From Glossina fuscipes (lineage: Eukaryota; Arthropoda; Insecta; Diptera; Glossinidae): DNA of 64,000 nt. The position numbers and the translations under genes are program-made. Under the pieces are notes generated by a model. It saw nothing but the letters and a program-made list of their open reading frames with translations. It made no database searches and had not been told where the DNA came from. This document shows positions 25,309-37,630 of the stretch, piece after piece; position 1 is the stretch's first letter, and each line of letters begins with the position of its first letter. The DNA is taken from NCBI RefSeq assembly GCF_014805625.2, contig NW_023998414.1, positions 25,402,525 to 25,466,524 on the forward strand, in the 5' to 3' direction.

Positions 25309-25314
25309 TTTATT
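25309..25314 (-). terminator. Polyadenylation signal of copy 5
   Basis: AATAAA on the minus strand about 23 bases past the copy 5 stop codon, followed by an A-rich stretch. It is the expected position for a compact gene of this kind, though it is short for a 3' untranslated region and a later signal could be used. Confidence 0.5.
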
Positions 25315-25336
25315 AACAAGAAAGAGGAAAAAGTTT

Positions 25337-26370
25337 TCAACCGCCAGCTCCTGACTTTAAAACATCCGCCGATAAGCGTGGCTGTGTTTTTAATACCACT
25401 GGTGATATATATGTGAAATTCGCTCTATATCCATGGCTATCGGCCACATATTTAACGACCAGATCTTTGTTAATATCGTCATAAAATGTTCTTGTTTCAC
25501 CTGTGACCTGCAATTCCGGGGCATCCGAATCTAGTGGTTGAAATTTTATAGCTTCCTGGCGATCGAAATCATCAAAACTTATGCTGTCAATAAAAAGAAG
25601 AAATAAAAAATAAAAAAAATTAATAAAATGATTATAAAGTACAAACGAATTTTATTTCACAAAGAAAAAATTTTTTGTAGCCCCGAGTGTTTAATTACAT
25701 ATAAAAGTTATAGGAAGAATGATATCAAGTTTTGCCAATAAATCAAAAAAAAATCATTCGGGTCGTCAGACAGGAACAAGCAAAATTTTCCTCTAGACTG
25801 TTCTCACACTCTGAATGCTATAGAGTCTTTCAAAAATCGTTGAAAGCGAAAACCACAACCAAGTCTTTTTAATCGGTCTCACTGATAGGATAGGTAGCCG
25901 ATGGACATGGTGTTCAGTTTACGTTCTTTTTTATATTTATCCTTCTTCTTAAATTCCCGTTTTATTCATCAAATTACTTCATTTTAATGAATATCACTAT
26001 TGAAATCCTTACGGCTGGAATGGAACAAAAATCACTCCGAGATTCACAATCTATATTAACTAAATCCGAAATAGTATAAGTGAATATTTTCGTTTATTGT
26101 ACAATACCTTAACACATATTCGTTTGGCTTCGGATTTGAAAGTTCATAAAACGAATTCTTAACCTCCGGCAATATAACCTCTTGAGCCGCTGACAAGTGA
26201 AAAACAGATGTCAAAAGTAGAGCCAGCAAGAAACCCTAAATATATATATATATATATATATATATAGATAAATATTTTTTATTTTTTTTTTTTTCTAATA
26301 TAAAAATAAATAAAATAAAATTTTGTATAAAATTGTTTATAATAACCTCTTTAAGCAGCAGTCTTCTCAT
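25337..26370 (-). CDS. Small secreted cuticle-like protein, copy 5 (three exons)
   Basis: Predicted exons are 26370-26347, 26235-26108 and 25583-25337, giving 132 residues. Exon 1 is only eight codons (MRRLLLKE). Exon 2 supplies the hydrophobic core GFLLALLLTSVFHLSA, so the signal peptide probably ends before or within AAQEV. Donors are GTTATT and GTATTG, acceptors TTTAG and GACAG, with phases 0 and 2 as in the other copies. Residues 84-107 (FYDDINKDLVVKYVADSHGY then RANF) carry the cuticle-like YxVxYxADxxGYR core. The C-terminus is LSADVLKSGAGG. There is no cysteine in the mature chain. The second intron (about 520 bases) is longer than in copies 1 and 2. A TATAAG lies about 90 bases before the ATG. 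This copy is the most diverged of the intact three and appears to be the sister of the broken copy 4. Its role in cuticle is inferred. Confidence 0.8.
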
Positions 26371-26456
26371 GACTCCTAACATAATTGTTATGATGATTAC
26401 TGCTAACAAAACTATTTAGAGTTTTAGCTTTCATCACAAGAATACGTTTTTCTCTT

Positions 26457-26462
26457 CTTATA
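26457..26462 (-). promoter_or_regulatory. Candidate TATA box of copy 5
   Basis: TATAAG on the minus strand, about 87 bases upstream of the predicted start codon. It is the best TATA-like word in the upstream region. No initiator match is obvious, so confidence is modest. Confidence 0.35.
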
Positions 26463-26747
26463 AGCAAACATCAATCAATGGAGCGTAAACATTAGTAAAG
26501 TTTTTATATGCAATGAATAAAACAAGTTTTTCATTTTATAGCCATGAGCGAAGGGTATATTAATTTCATGGGCAGAAAATACATTATCACATACTCATAA
26601 CACGACTCAAATTAAACAAAGCATCTCACTGCTGCTACGCTACACAATCTCATAACAAGAACGTTTAGTAAAAAGCTTTACATAGTGACCGTAGTCATCA
26701 TTATCTTCTTAAATAATACATTTTTCCAATTAGCACGAATATGAATA

Positions 26748-26875
26748 AATTGTCCGTCTGTCCATCTATCCATTTGTCCGTCTGTCCATTTGTCCATTTG
26801 TCCGCCTGTCCATTTGTCCATTTGTCCGTCTGTTCCTCTGTCCGTTTGTCCATCTGTCTGTCTGTCTGTCCGTAT
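26748..26875. repeat. TGTCC(A/G)TYTG minisatellite
   Basis: About 13 imperfect units of TGTCCATTTG/TGTCCGTCTG in tandem. Such GTCCGTCTG runs occur as short pieces in the dispersed repeat found elsewhere in the window (seen on the other strand as CAGACGGACA), so this array probably expanded from a copy of it. The open frames that cross it are artefacts of the repeat. Confidence 0.85.
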
Positions 26876-27188
26876 AATGATATCAGAATTATGTCACCAA
26901 AACTGGTGACCGAAAGATCAAGTACAGTCGTATGTTCTTTCATTTCTTCTTCTTAATTGTTTAGCTACATAAAAAAGTAACATATAAAAATTATATAAAC
27001 ATTAACACCTGACATTACTTCCGCAGTTCTAGTTTGAGCCTAAACAATCTACAATATTCAAAAGTTGAGAGGCCAAAAGATAACTGGTTTGGAGTACAGA
27101 GAATTATATGATATTACTAATCACACTCACGCTTGTCATTACTAAATTTCCGCCTTCGGAAACATTTCATTCTGCGAATATATAATAT

Positions 27189-27683
27189 ACGAGGGGTGTT
27201 CGAGAAAAAAAAAAAACTGTGACTTTTCAAATTTCGTGAGTTACAATTTTTAAATTCTTTTACTTTCTTTGTTTGTTTGTTATATTGATATATATATATT
27301 TTTTTCCGACATATAATGACATAATCAGTCATTTTGCATTTTTAATTTGCTTTTGACATATATATAAAAGTTAGAAGTATTTTGGTGCAGTGCAGAAAAT
27401 TGTTGTGCAGAATCGTCAAATCACTAAGGCACTCTATTCAATGGACTTGCCCCCCTACGAATTTTTCCTCTTCCCAAAACTGAAAACACCGATGAAAGGA
27501 CAAACTTTTGCCACGATTAAGGAAATGAAGACAGCATTACTGGAAGCCATACCAAAAAACTCATAACAGAAGAGCTCGAGAGCATAAACTATCATAAGTG
27601 TATTATATCTAGAGGGTGATTAGTTTGAAGGGGACAAAATTGATATTTTGATTTTTTTTTTTTTTTTTTTGAATACACTTCGT
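27189..27683 (+). mobile_element. Internally deleted mariner-like element, about 0.5 kb
   Basis: The left end CGAGGGGTGTTCGAG and the right end (reverse complement near CGAAGTGTATTC) are recognisable inverted repeats with several transition differences; a TA lies at the left edge. Inside, from about 27435, one plus-strand frame gives MDLPPYEFFLFPKLKTPMKG and QTFATIKEMKTALLEAIPK. This is the familiar mariner C-terminal region (YSPDLAPxDFFLFPKLK). After a stop, fragments like HKCI and EGDK-like words follow near the end. The N-terminal two thirds of the transposase are missing. It is a decayed deletion derivative. Confidence 0.75.
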
Positions 27684-30600
27684 GCATCAATCAGTCTTTT
27701 TATTAAAAGGTCGATTTTAGTTTATTCATTTCATCTTTGTTCAAAAATCAATTAAATCTGTCGATGACTTTCTTTACAATGAACAAACATTTTCAAATTA
27801 AAAATTCAACCTTTAGAAATTCTACTTCATTTTCCTACGCCTTAAGAGATCCGCAAACAAAGCAAAAGTAACCTCTGAGTAAATACAGATATAATAGATA
27901 AAACTGATTAGGGAGAGACTTGATGATTTTTTTTAAGTCAATTTCAAACACCTAGGACCCTAGGAGGGTACTTTGTTTACCTCAATCACGCGCTTACTTC
28001 CTCACATTTATTTATCCCAAATAAATCTTTAGGAAAAGAAGAAGAATAAAAACGTGACATCAAATTACCATTGATCAGCCTCTGACAGCAGTAATCGTCT
28101 TCGGCAAAATATCTTTCCCTCCGTTGCTAACGCTGCACACTTAAGTCGAACGTACACAAACTGAAAGGTAGCTTTTCCCCGCTTCTCGACGTCTAATTCT
28201 TACAAATCACACTTATCGAGAACATTGCTTGTGATTTAAAAGAAGAAGAAGAAGAAGAAGAATATGATAGCTTTTAATTTTAACATTAATGTTATTCGAA
28301 AGAAAATACAAAGGAAAACATATTCCTGGTTAGATTGAAGCTTTGTTCGTTCATTCCTATGATAATTCGTAATAAATGATTATTTCACGAGTATATTTAT
28401 AAATGCAGCGTAGTTTATAAACCACTTTTTCGGCCAAAAGAATCTCATTTTCATGGGACCGATGAGAAAAGATAATAACTTGATATTATTATATAATATT
28501 TTCTTCTACTTTAGCTGCTGAGCAGCTCAACAGTATAAAGTAAAATAATGAGAAACAAGTTTGCCGCAAATTTCTCTCATACATAGAATTTAATAACTTT
28601 TTTTTTTGTATTTTTCAAGGAAATCTTGTGTTGATAGACCTGAAGTATTTTAAGAAGAATTGTACTCGAATCAGTTTGTTCGTAGTTAAAACGACTCATT
28701 CCCCATGGCCTTTGAGAATGAGTTCCTCACGTTATCACTTTCATTTATTTCCGCCAAAACGGCTGGCACACTAACACTCAAATTGTTAAAACAATTAAAT
28801 TGTTTACGTTCTCGTTAAATCAGAGAAAAGTATGTTAACTGCGCTACCTGCAGCTTCCATTATATGGCCTCCTCACTTGTTTTACTTGTTAATCTGCACT
28901 GAATTGCTATTACTTTACTTATTGTAGTGTTTTTTTTTTTTACTTTTTTTTTTTTTTGCAGTTATATGAGTTGTTTTCTGTTTAAGCTGCTCTCTTAATT
29001 ACCATGTTCATCCATGATTGCTTCAATCGGTTGGTTAAGCATATCGTTTATACTGCACGCGCTTGCTTGTTAAAAGCACGTAAAATATTGCTTGTGATTC
29101 ACTCTCCCTCTCTCTCTCTCTCTCTCGTTTTCTCAATCAATCAATAAACATTATAGGTTTTTATATGCTTTGATCGTATGGCAATAACCGACCTCTCCGT
29201 TTTCTAAGATTTATGTTTACAAGTTTTGAATTTGTAACCGCCTTGGGGCTTAGTTTGAATGCCATACTTTTGAAAATGTGACCATGACTCATTATCATTA
29301 TCTAATTGAATTTTTGCATAAAACTCAAATCATTACTTGCTGTCGAAAACAGCAATTTTCCAATGAAAATATTTTGAAATTTTCAATCTATTTTTTTTTT
29401 TTTTTTCTAAGGAATTTCACACACATGCAGTTAATCAAGAATGTAACTTTTTTTCAAGTTACTTCTGATGTGCACGTGCGTAAATGTTTGAAATGGATGA
29501 TAAATATTAAAATATTGGGGCATGTAAAAAGATTTTGCGGTGTTTCTCGCGATTTCGAGTTTCATTTTGTAGCCTGCTCTTCGATGATTAATGGCTCCGC
29601 TATTCCTGGCAACTTGTGTGCCGGTCGAGCTTAAGCAGTCTGGTACGGCGAGATACATCTTTCACATCGAAATGTGCGGAACGGTTTCGAGAAAATCACT
29701 CCCACGCCATTCTCATCATATACTTTACAATATATATATATATACAAATAAAAGCATTATAATCGGACAAAGCTGATTACTAAATAGCCTAAAATGCTTC
29801 GCGCAACACAATACCGCAAATCATATTTCTTTACCATGTTATGCTTATCTTTCAGTTTCAGTTAGCCCGTATAATGGAGCGACAGCAAAAACGAGATCGA
29901 CTTGGTCCAAATTTAATAATACAATTTTTTTTTTTGTTATCAAGAACTTATTATTTTTCATCTGCGGTATAAAAACTTCTTTATATAAGAAATGGCCCTG
30001 AAAACCGATCTACGCTTTCCAAAGAAATCACAGAAAATTTATATATCAGATCACTATCCTGAATCAATTTCCATCCGAAAATACTTGAAATTTGATTTTA
30101 TTGTTATAGAAGAGCTTATCTCTCGTCGAATCTTCTATTAGACAGTGGGAGCCAAAACTTTGTCCCTAACTAATGCTAATTTTGCACATTTGTTTTCATT
30201 GCAAAATTATTTCTTTCGATTAAACTTTGTCGAGAAATTTTCAAAATGACCAATTTTTCCAATTTTTTTGAAAGGGGCGTGATATAAACGCTCCTAAAGT
30301 GTCAACGAGAGAGAGAGAGAGAGATGTCAGTGTATAAAATTTCTTGAAAATATTCCAAAATGTCAGCTTAATGGATCAAATACAATTCGCATGGACAGAC
30401 AGATCAATATAAATCATTTCAGAAAATTGGCTTAACACCTTTTAAATACATACGCACACTAAACAGAATATAACGTATATTATGAACATGGTGTGAAGTA
30501 TAACGAACTGACATGAAGTTCACAAAAGGATGGGCGGGCTATCTTCACAAAATTGTTATAAAAAGTTGAATAACAATAAATTATGTAAGCAAAAGATAAG

Positions 30601-31890
30601 CAAAACGACAAAAAAAATTTCATTATGTAAGCATGCGGGCATAAAAAAAAATGTACAGAATACAAAGCGCACCATGCTTTACCAGACAGAATGGATCGTC
30701 ATAAAATCGTGTTAATTGAAAGTAAACATATTTCTATGGAAGACCGTGTAAAAGTGAAAAAAAAACGATGAATTTGCAATTTTAGTCATTTATTGTGCAC
30801 AAAATAAGAATAATATAAAATTTTAATTATTTTCGATTTTATTTCGCTTAATAAAAACAAGTCTTAAATTATTATCGCTACCACTTTCAACGGCAGATAT
30901 TCTTTTATGGACCTATGGAGTATCGCTTTCATTTCACATAACTCGTTATAATCTAAATTGAATTCCAATCGGTAAGACTGGGATATAAATATTCTGTAAT
31001 GAATAAAATTAATTTATTCTCAGTAATATCAACATGAGGGAGCTTTTTCACCATTCGAATCATTTTCTTGCATAATTTTTACGTCTATCACAACAATCTC
31101 GCAATTAACATCATATCCATATGCAGACAAGTATCGTATAACGTGATTGTTACATACCGCCTTGTTATAAATTAAATAAATTCATATCAGGCTATATAGA
31201 ATATCAGAAATAAATAATTTATACATAATTCCGAACTATGCAGATCAATATATAAATTGCGTTCTCAGCGTAATAAAAATTTAAAAAAAAAAAAAGATTG
31301 TTTTATTATTTATACGAATGCAATGTAATTTTTTTCACATATTTTTTTTTTTTTTTTGAATTGACCGAAAATCCGCGTCACTTGGCAAAATCTCTTCTTG
31401 GTTTTCAAAATAATTGGTTTTTAATTCTATCAAAACTTCTTCATATCCAGCCAAGCAAGTGTGAAACTCTCATTTAAAATTTTGATTGCGAATTTTTACG
31501 AATAACCATTTCGCTTAAGCGGTGTTCTGCTCCTTTAGCCGAATCCAGCCCTGTTTTGCACGCCACCGCAATTATTTGTGCGAATGTACATAGATACATA
31601 CAGATTGATCTTCTATTACACAATTCAGATCGATTGACAATCTCTTTTTGGGAATCGAAATAAGCTTGTCTGTCTGTCTGTCCATCTTGCGGTCTGCAAG
31701 TACACAGCCCCGTTTGCGGGTCCCAATTTTTGGAGATGATTTTTGTTAAAGTTTGGTGCACGGAGGTCGGACATCGTTGCATGGACGAACGCTGTCGAAA
31801 ATGGTTTGAATCAAACGATTTTTTCGATCGTTTCCCATATAACGCTTTATTGTTGAAAATCTTTATATGACGAAGTGCAAATCAAAATCG
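27684..31890. other. Non-coding stretch
   Basis: No gene is supported. It contains a (GAA)n run near 28241-28262, a (CT)n tract at 29099-29126, a (GA)n tract near 30308-30325 and several T-runs. A segment at 31495-31790 contains GTCTGTCTGTCTGTCC and looks like part of a dispersed repeat rather than a gene. Confidence 0.5.
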
Positions 31891-32545
31891 CTTGTTCTAG
31901 ATAGCGCTGGATTGATAGAAGTGACATCATTCGCATACCATCTCGCGGTCTGAACCGGTCGCTTCTTTATCGAATACGAGACTATTTGGAACATGATAAT
32001 GGATATCATACCGCAAGCCGCGTCTCAAGTGGTTACTCTAGTTGAACCTGGGCAGAACCCAAGCTAAATGACATGACAGTTAAATCTAAGCCGATATGTT
32101 ATTCGACGTGTGTACCAGCAATATCAAGAGACCGTTAGCTATACGCGGTGAGCAGGAAGTGATCGAAATAGAATAAACCACTGAACTCTAACGAACGTGC
32201 GTCATATGGCGGTGGCTCGTGCATGTTTTGGCGCGTCATGTCGCTGGAAATGAAAACCGGACTTGTGTTCTTCAGATGGTCTTAGTCCCTTTTGGGGATT
32301 TATTGGCGAAAATTTCATTCCCGGGCATGGCAACGCAAGACCACATAGCACTGCTGTAGTGCGCTAGTAAATGAAGTAGGCTGACGTGCCTATTATCGCG
32401 AAGCCTACTGGAAGCTTAGGTCTCAATCCCATTCAGTATCTACGGGGAGAGATGAAAAAACGAGGACAAGCCAGGAACATGACTTATACGAGTCTCCGAG
32501 AGCTTCGAAGCACAATTAGAGTAAGAATAGCGTAAGATACCATAG
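31890..32545 (+). pseudogene. Tc1-type transposase, decayed
   Basis: Translation in shifting frames gives YGGGSCMFWRVMSLEMKTGL. Further on come VNEVG and PIIAKPTGSLGLNPIQYL, then RGEMKKRG and SLRELRSTI. These correspond in order to the Tc1 transposase signatures GGGSVMVWGGIS, the NARPH-containing second-aspartate region (decayed to MATQDHIALL-like or similar), [21 protein letters not shown], and LRELRxAL. The third-aspartate motif SPDLNPIE has become GSLGLNPIQ, so the aspartate is gone. There are several stops and frameshifts. I did not identify inverted repeats, so the element limits are uncertain. The N-terminal helix-turn-helix half is barely recognisable. Confidence 0.8.
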
Positions 32546-32559
32546 GATTATGTAAAAAA

Positions 32560-34098
32560 ACTTATTCACTCGTAATGATGTTAAATTTTTGTGATAGGGT
32601 TTAGATTAGTTTAAGATATCAAAAATCTGGAGCGTTCTTTATACCTTTTGAGCTTTTTTATAAAACGCTACGCAGACTTTTACGCACACACTAAGCTATA
32701 CTAAGTAATAAAAATTATTTTTTAAATATTTTTTTAGTTCAATGATCATAATAGCTTGCATGCGTTTTGATCAGCGATACCCATTGGTGACAATTGTAAA
32801 ATAATCCCAAGTATCGATGTACAGAATGGTTTGGATAATTTTGACTTTTCTTCACATAACATAACCGCTTTCCATTTAGTAAGATTGAGTTATTTCGTGT
32901 ATACAGACGCTAATCGTGAAACGATCAAAATTGCATTTTCGACATTCATTACCTTTGTTGTTTGACTTGAAGAAATCGGCGGCCAAAGTCCATTAAATAC
33001 TTTCAGAAGCTTATTGTCACGCTGCTCCATAATATCCCAAATGTCAGCTTACGCTTGCAACGATTTAAAACAAGATGATTTTGGTGTCAATGACAAGGAA
33101 CGGTCTGGAGGACCAACAATATAAAACGTATGTGACGTAGTTTAACAAGACAGCAAAGTGGCTTTTTTCTAGCAAAGTTACAAACTTTGGAAAAAAAAAA
33201 ACTTAAATCTATATAAAGTTAAACATTGTTGTTACTTCATTTTTGTTTTGTTTTTTTTTTTTACAAACTCACTCCTGCCAAGAAACTTTCCATAAATATT
33301 TTCTATTTTCTTGTTTTTTTTTTTTTTTTTTTTTAATATAGAAAGCTACCGTTATTCAGAAAATTTGCTTTGAATAATTTTTGTGATGGAAAGTAATAAA
33401 AATAAATAAATAAAAAGTTATATTCGCTCTTTTAGGTTTGGACAACGGAAACGCAATCTCGTGCGGCCGTGGCGGATATAAAATCCAAAAAAAATAAATA
33501 AATAAAAAATAAAAATTTAATTTATTTAGATTTATGTTTTTCTTGATTATAGCTTAGCGTGTGAAACTTAATTAAATTATCATAGAGTTTATTAAAATTT
33601 CAAAATGTTATGGCATACGTCAGCATTACGTGTCTACTGAAAATAAGCAAAAATTAAATCAACAATACTGTAACGTGTCCTCCATCAGTCGCTTTAAAAG
33701 TAAATATATTAAGTTTACCAAGAATTTCATTCATAAGCACTACGGGTATCCTGGGTAAATAAAACAAATAATAACTGAAAGCCTTAAGTTTGAGTATTTT
33801 ATGTATGCATCTAAACAGTAGAGCTCTATAATGAAACCGACTGTGAACTAAAACAATACGAAAATAATACAATACTGAAATTCGAATGTAAAGCATATTT
33901 ACAAAATAGTTGTTGTACAACAAAGCAAAGCATAAAATGTATGAAACAAAAAAACATACATACATTTGCATACAATGTGTGCGAATATAATCAAAATAAA
34001 TATCACGCAGAGGATTAAGTGGATAAACACATGTAGCCAAACTGGGTTGACAGTCACTGCGCAATATAAGGAAATAAATATGAAAAGAGCTTTCTATA

Positions 34099-34132
<34 letters not shown>

Positions 34133-37100
34133 ACAAACGTAAATAATACTGCAGGCGCCCGTAGACGGCTACTAATCAAACTCGGATTGACACGTAAGAC
34201 ACACGCATCTAATAAAAAAACATAAATTTTTTTTCAACATAGTTTTCAATCCCCTCGATTTCTTTGTCTCGTTCAAACGATGCGATCCAAAATATTTATC
34301 TCTACTCATACGAGTTGTTCGTCGCTCATACATTCGCTTATCAGACAGCCCTCAGACATTAATCGCTTGAGGGAAAGATTGCTGGCTGGATCCAATTCAT
34401 ATCACAATTCATCCAAATTTTCCATATGCAAAATTTGTTGATCAAGCTGATGGGGTTTTATTGTGATGAAAGAAGACCTTTTTCTTCTTAATTTTGCTAT
34501 TAAACCGATTCAATTAGGCCAAATAGCAGATATCTAACGTTATCGTTCGGTCCTTTGCAAAACACTCAATAAAGATTTTAGTGAGTTCTACTCAAAGACT
34601 TTAGCATTTGCCGTCAATGTTTATTTTCTTGCCCTTGCGCTTTTGTCGACTTTCACTCGGCGTAAATCATTCTTTCCATACGTTATGTAATTACGATATG
34701 AATTCATATTTCGTTCTTAATGACATAACATACATACATAAATGGGTAATTGCTATTTCTAAATTCGTCAGCGAGAAAGGCGCCGATCACGCGTTAACTG
34801 TGCAAATTGTTAAGCACTGGCGCGGAGCTGACTTAGGCATTTTTACAATTTTTCTCGTACTCTTCGTATATCATATCAGAGATTTTCTTTGACTATTTGT
34901 ATATCGTTAGGCTTAAATCTCGTTTAAGCGACCTAAATGCACCCGTGCAGTCTCAAGATTCCCAATAAAACGTATCGAACCTTACTTTAAATTCTTTTGG
35001 TTCATTACCTTTCAAAAGCGCACTTCACCTCTCTCTCACTTTTTTCTGTAGTTTCTGAAGTTTATTTTCTTTTCTTTTTTTTTTTTACTTTCTATGTGTG
35101 TCCAACAGATGGTAACTGATCGAATATTACGAAATTTGACACATGGTAGTCTGAACGCTTATTTAATTTGACAATGAAAGAATTTTTTTTTTTTTTTTTT
35201 ATTTTGCTTTTGTTTATATCTGTCATCAGGTACTACACTTATCTGCAGTTTTAATAAAACCCTGCCGAACAGTCGTGAAGTATATTCAGCATGTCATACA
35301 AAAATGTTATTAAATTATGCGTTAAGGTAGCTAAGAATGACGATCTAAGCCTTGTACATGTCTTTGACAAGCTGCTGACATTTTGTACAGTGAAAGTTAC
35401 AAAATTAGCTTTTTTTCTTATGCGAGTTAAGAGTAAAAAACTTAAATTTTTTTTTTTTTTTTAATCTCAGAACTTTCGTTATTAAATAAAAAAATGTTGC
35501 TGAACAAATGTTTTTAAATCAATAAAATGTTGCTGTTCATGTCATTTTTATGTTGATGACATAAGTTTGCCTGCTTTTACTTTATTATTACTATTAGTAG
35601 TTAGATAAGCTTTTTATAACTTTTTTCTTTTTATTATTAATAATTTACTTTTCAAATTTTTTCCCATTAAATATATTAAATAATTTATTTAGTGGACTAT
35701 TTATTTAATTAAAAAACTAATCTAATATGCAATAATTATAAATGAATGTTTATAAGTAAATGCTTTAATTTTGCTTTACATATATATATGTATAGAAAAA
35801 AAAAAAAAAAATTACATTCATCACGAATCGAATTCTAAATACACGATATCAAAATTATATACGCAAAGAGAAATGAGCGTTTGTAACGTTAGGATATCAA
35901 ACATTAAGCTCAATCAATTCAATCATACGCTTGCTGTAATCATTATTTTAGACACGAATTTTGCCAAACAACAATGAGTTACGTGTTTATATAACTTAAA
36001 GCTTATGTTTCTATTTTGGTTTGATAACTTGATGGACGGACATATAGACGTCTTCAAATAGACTCAAATAGATTGTATCATTTCGTTAAATATACGCTCT
36101 ACTTAGACTTTTTTTAATCGATATATCCAAGTGTTATATAGATGGAGTAATGAATTTAGTATTCTATCGCACTTTGACATTTCCTCTAAAAAAAAAAAAA
36201 AAAAACTCATACATTGGAAAACAAACATATATATTCTTTAATATAAAATATTTTCGAACATTATTTTCATTTTAATACTAACAACAAAAAATTATTGCTT
36301 CAAAAAAAAAAAAAAAAAAATGATAAAAACAGTAGTCGTACAAGCAGCAGCAGCAGCAGCAACAGCAAAAGCAACAAACGAAAAGAACAACAAAATCACA
36401 ACTCAATCACTTTTTATATGATTTAATGCATGCGTCATGCAAGCAAATGCTATTCATATGCGGTCAGACCGACGATCGTATGCTGATGTGTGATGCAGTG
36501 AATCTCTGCAAACATTCAGTAGGACTTCATCAAAAACATTCAAACGACTATATACAAGCTTACGCATACACATACAGTTACAAATGCACATACACATATA
36601 CTGCTCATATCATATAAAAAGTTATCATAACTGGCTAAACATGCAAATCAAGTTTTTGGTAACTATGCAAACAAAACCTAACAACTACGGAATTGGAAAA
36701 AAAAAGAGGGGGAAAAAAGAACATAAATTTGACAGCATAAATAACTTTTTAAAACAGTATAAAGGAGTAAAAATAATATTTACAATAGAAATGTTATTTA
36801 GCTAAAACATATTCTTTCAATAAAGAATTCGTCGATAGTTTGCCTATCTGTGTTTTCATATGAGCTGATCTCGAATTGTTTTGGGATCTATGCATAAAAG
36901 CCTTTCTTCATATATACATATATATATATATATGTATATATTAAATGCAAACAATCACCATTTTAAATGGTTTTGTGGGTAGATTTACGTACACTTGGCT
37001 CTAAATAGGTTTTTGGTTTCGGTTAAATGCCCTCTTTACACCAAAGGCTCTTGATGAAATTAAAATGTTCAGTTCATAGGAGCATGAATTTGTTAGAAAT

Positions 37101-37134
37101 GCTTTTATTAAAGAGCAGAAGGAATAAATGGATT
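32560..37134. other. Non-coding stretch
   Basis: No gene is supported. It holds A- and T-runs (for example 34100-34130) and a short CAG run near 36340-36360. A dispersed-repeat fragment lies near 36030-36150 (ATGGACGGACATATAGACG). A long minus-strand open frame at about 33.65-34.13 kb consists largely of low-complexity codons, starts in a poly-T-derived phenylalanine run and has no family resemblance. Confidence 0.5.
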
Positions 37135-37630
37135 ATTCAAAGTATTTCCCTTTGCCATGCATCACTTTTTCCCACCTCTCAGACAATTTTCGAAATCTAT
37201 TCAGCTTGAAATAACATCTCGCCTTTTGAGGCTTTCCCCCAAAAGAGCCCACATTTGGGTGGCATCATAACAATCGAAGCACCGCATTAATCGGAAGAAG
37301 TCATATCTATTCATTATAGCATAGAAAATAGGACATACCAGTTTAGAACTGTCCATACTTCCTCAATTCCTCATTTTCCCTATATAGGATCGAATTTCTT
37401 CACGCCCATTTTTCGTCATAATTGCATCAATTATTGTCGGAAACAGTGCTTAGCGACAATTTCATTTGTTTAGAGCAAACCCTAATGCTCCACTGGCCTG
37501 CCGATCCCTTTCCTCTTGTTTCTCGCCAAATAAAACCGCCATAGTTATCCAACTTCATTGTCGGCTTATGGTTTCTTGGGCTGTCAAAATCGTTAAGTAT
37601 CCATTGTTCATCAATCATAAGCATGTAGTA
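37135..37630 (-). pseudogene. Probable mariner-type transposase relic
   Basis: The minus strand gives MLMIDEQWILND and DSPRNHKP, recalling mariner's GDEKWIxYDNPxRxKSW around the first catalytic aspartate. About 430 bases downstream it gives RFRKLSERWEKVMHGKGKYF, which closely recalls the mariner C-terminus (LPERWEKVxxxxGxYF). The order and strand agree. The distance is shorter than the usual spacing, and the second and third aspartate regions are not visible, so an internal deletion and many mutations are implied. No inverted repeats were located. Confidence 0.45.

Noticed and set aside
26701..26956. Open frames of 71-80 codons in both directions
   Set aside because: Both are produced by the TGTCC(A/G)TYTG minisatellite.
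33654..34136. 160-codon minus-strand open frame
   Set aside because: It begins in a poly-A-derived phenylalanine run and is dominated by AT-rich hydrophobic codons; there is no domain and no splice context.
36340..36380. CAG/CAA run that could encode polyglutamine
   Set aside because: No open frame of useful length surrounds it; treated as a simple repeat.
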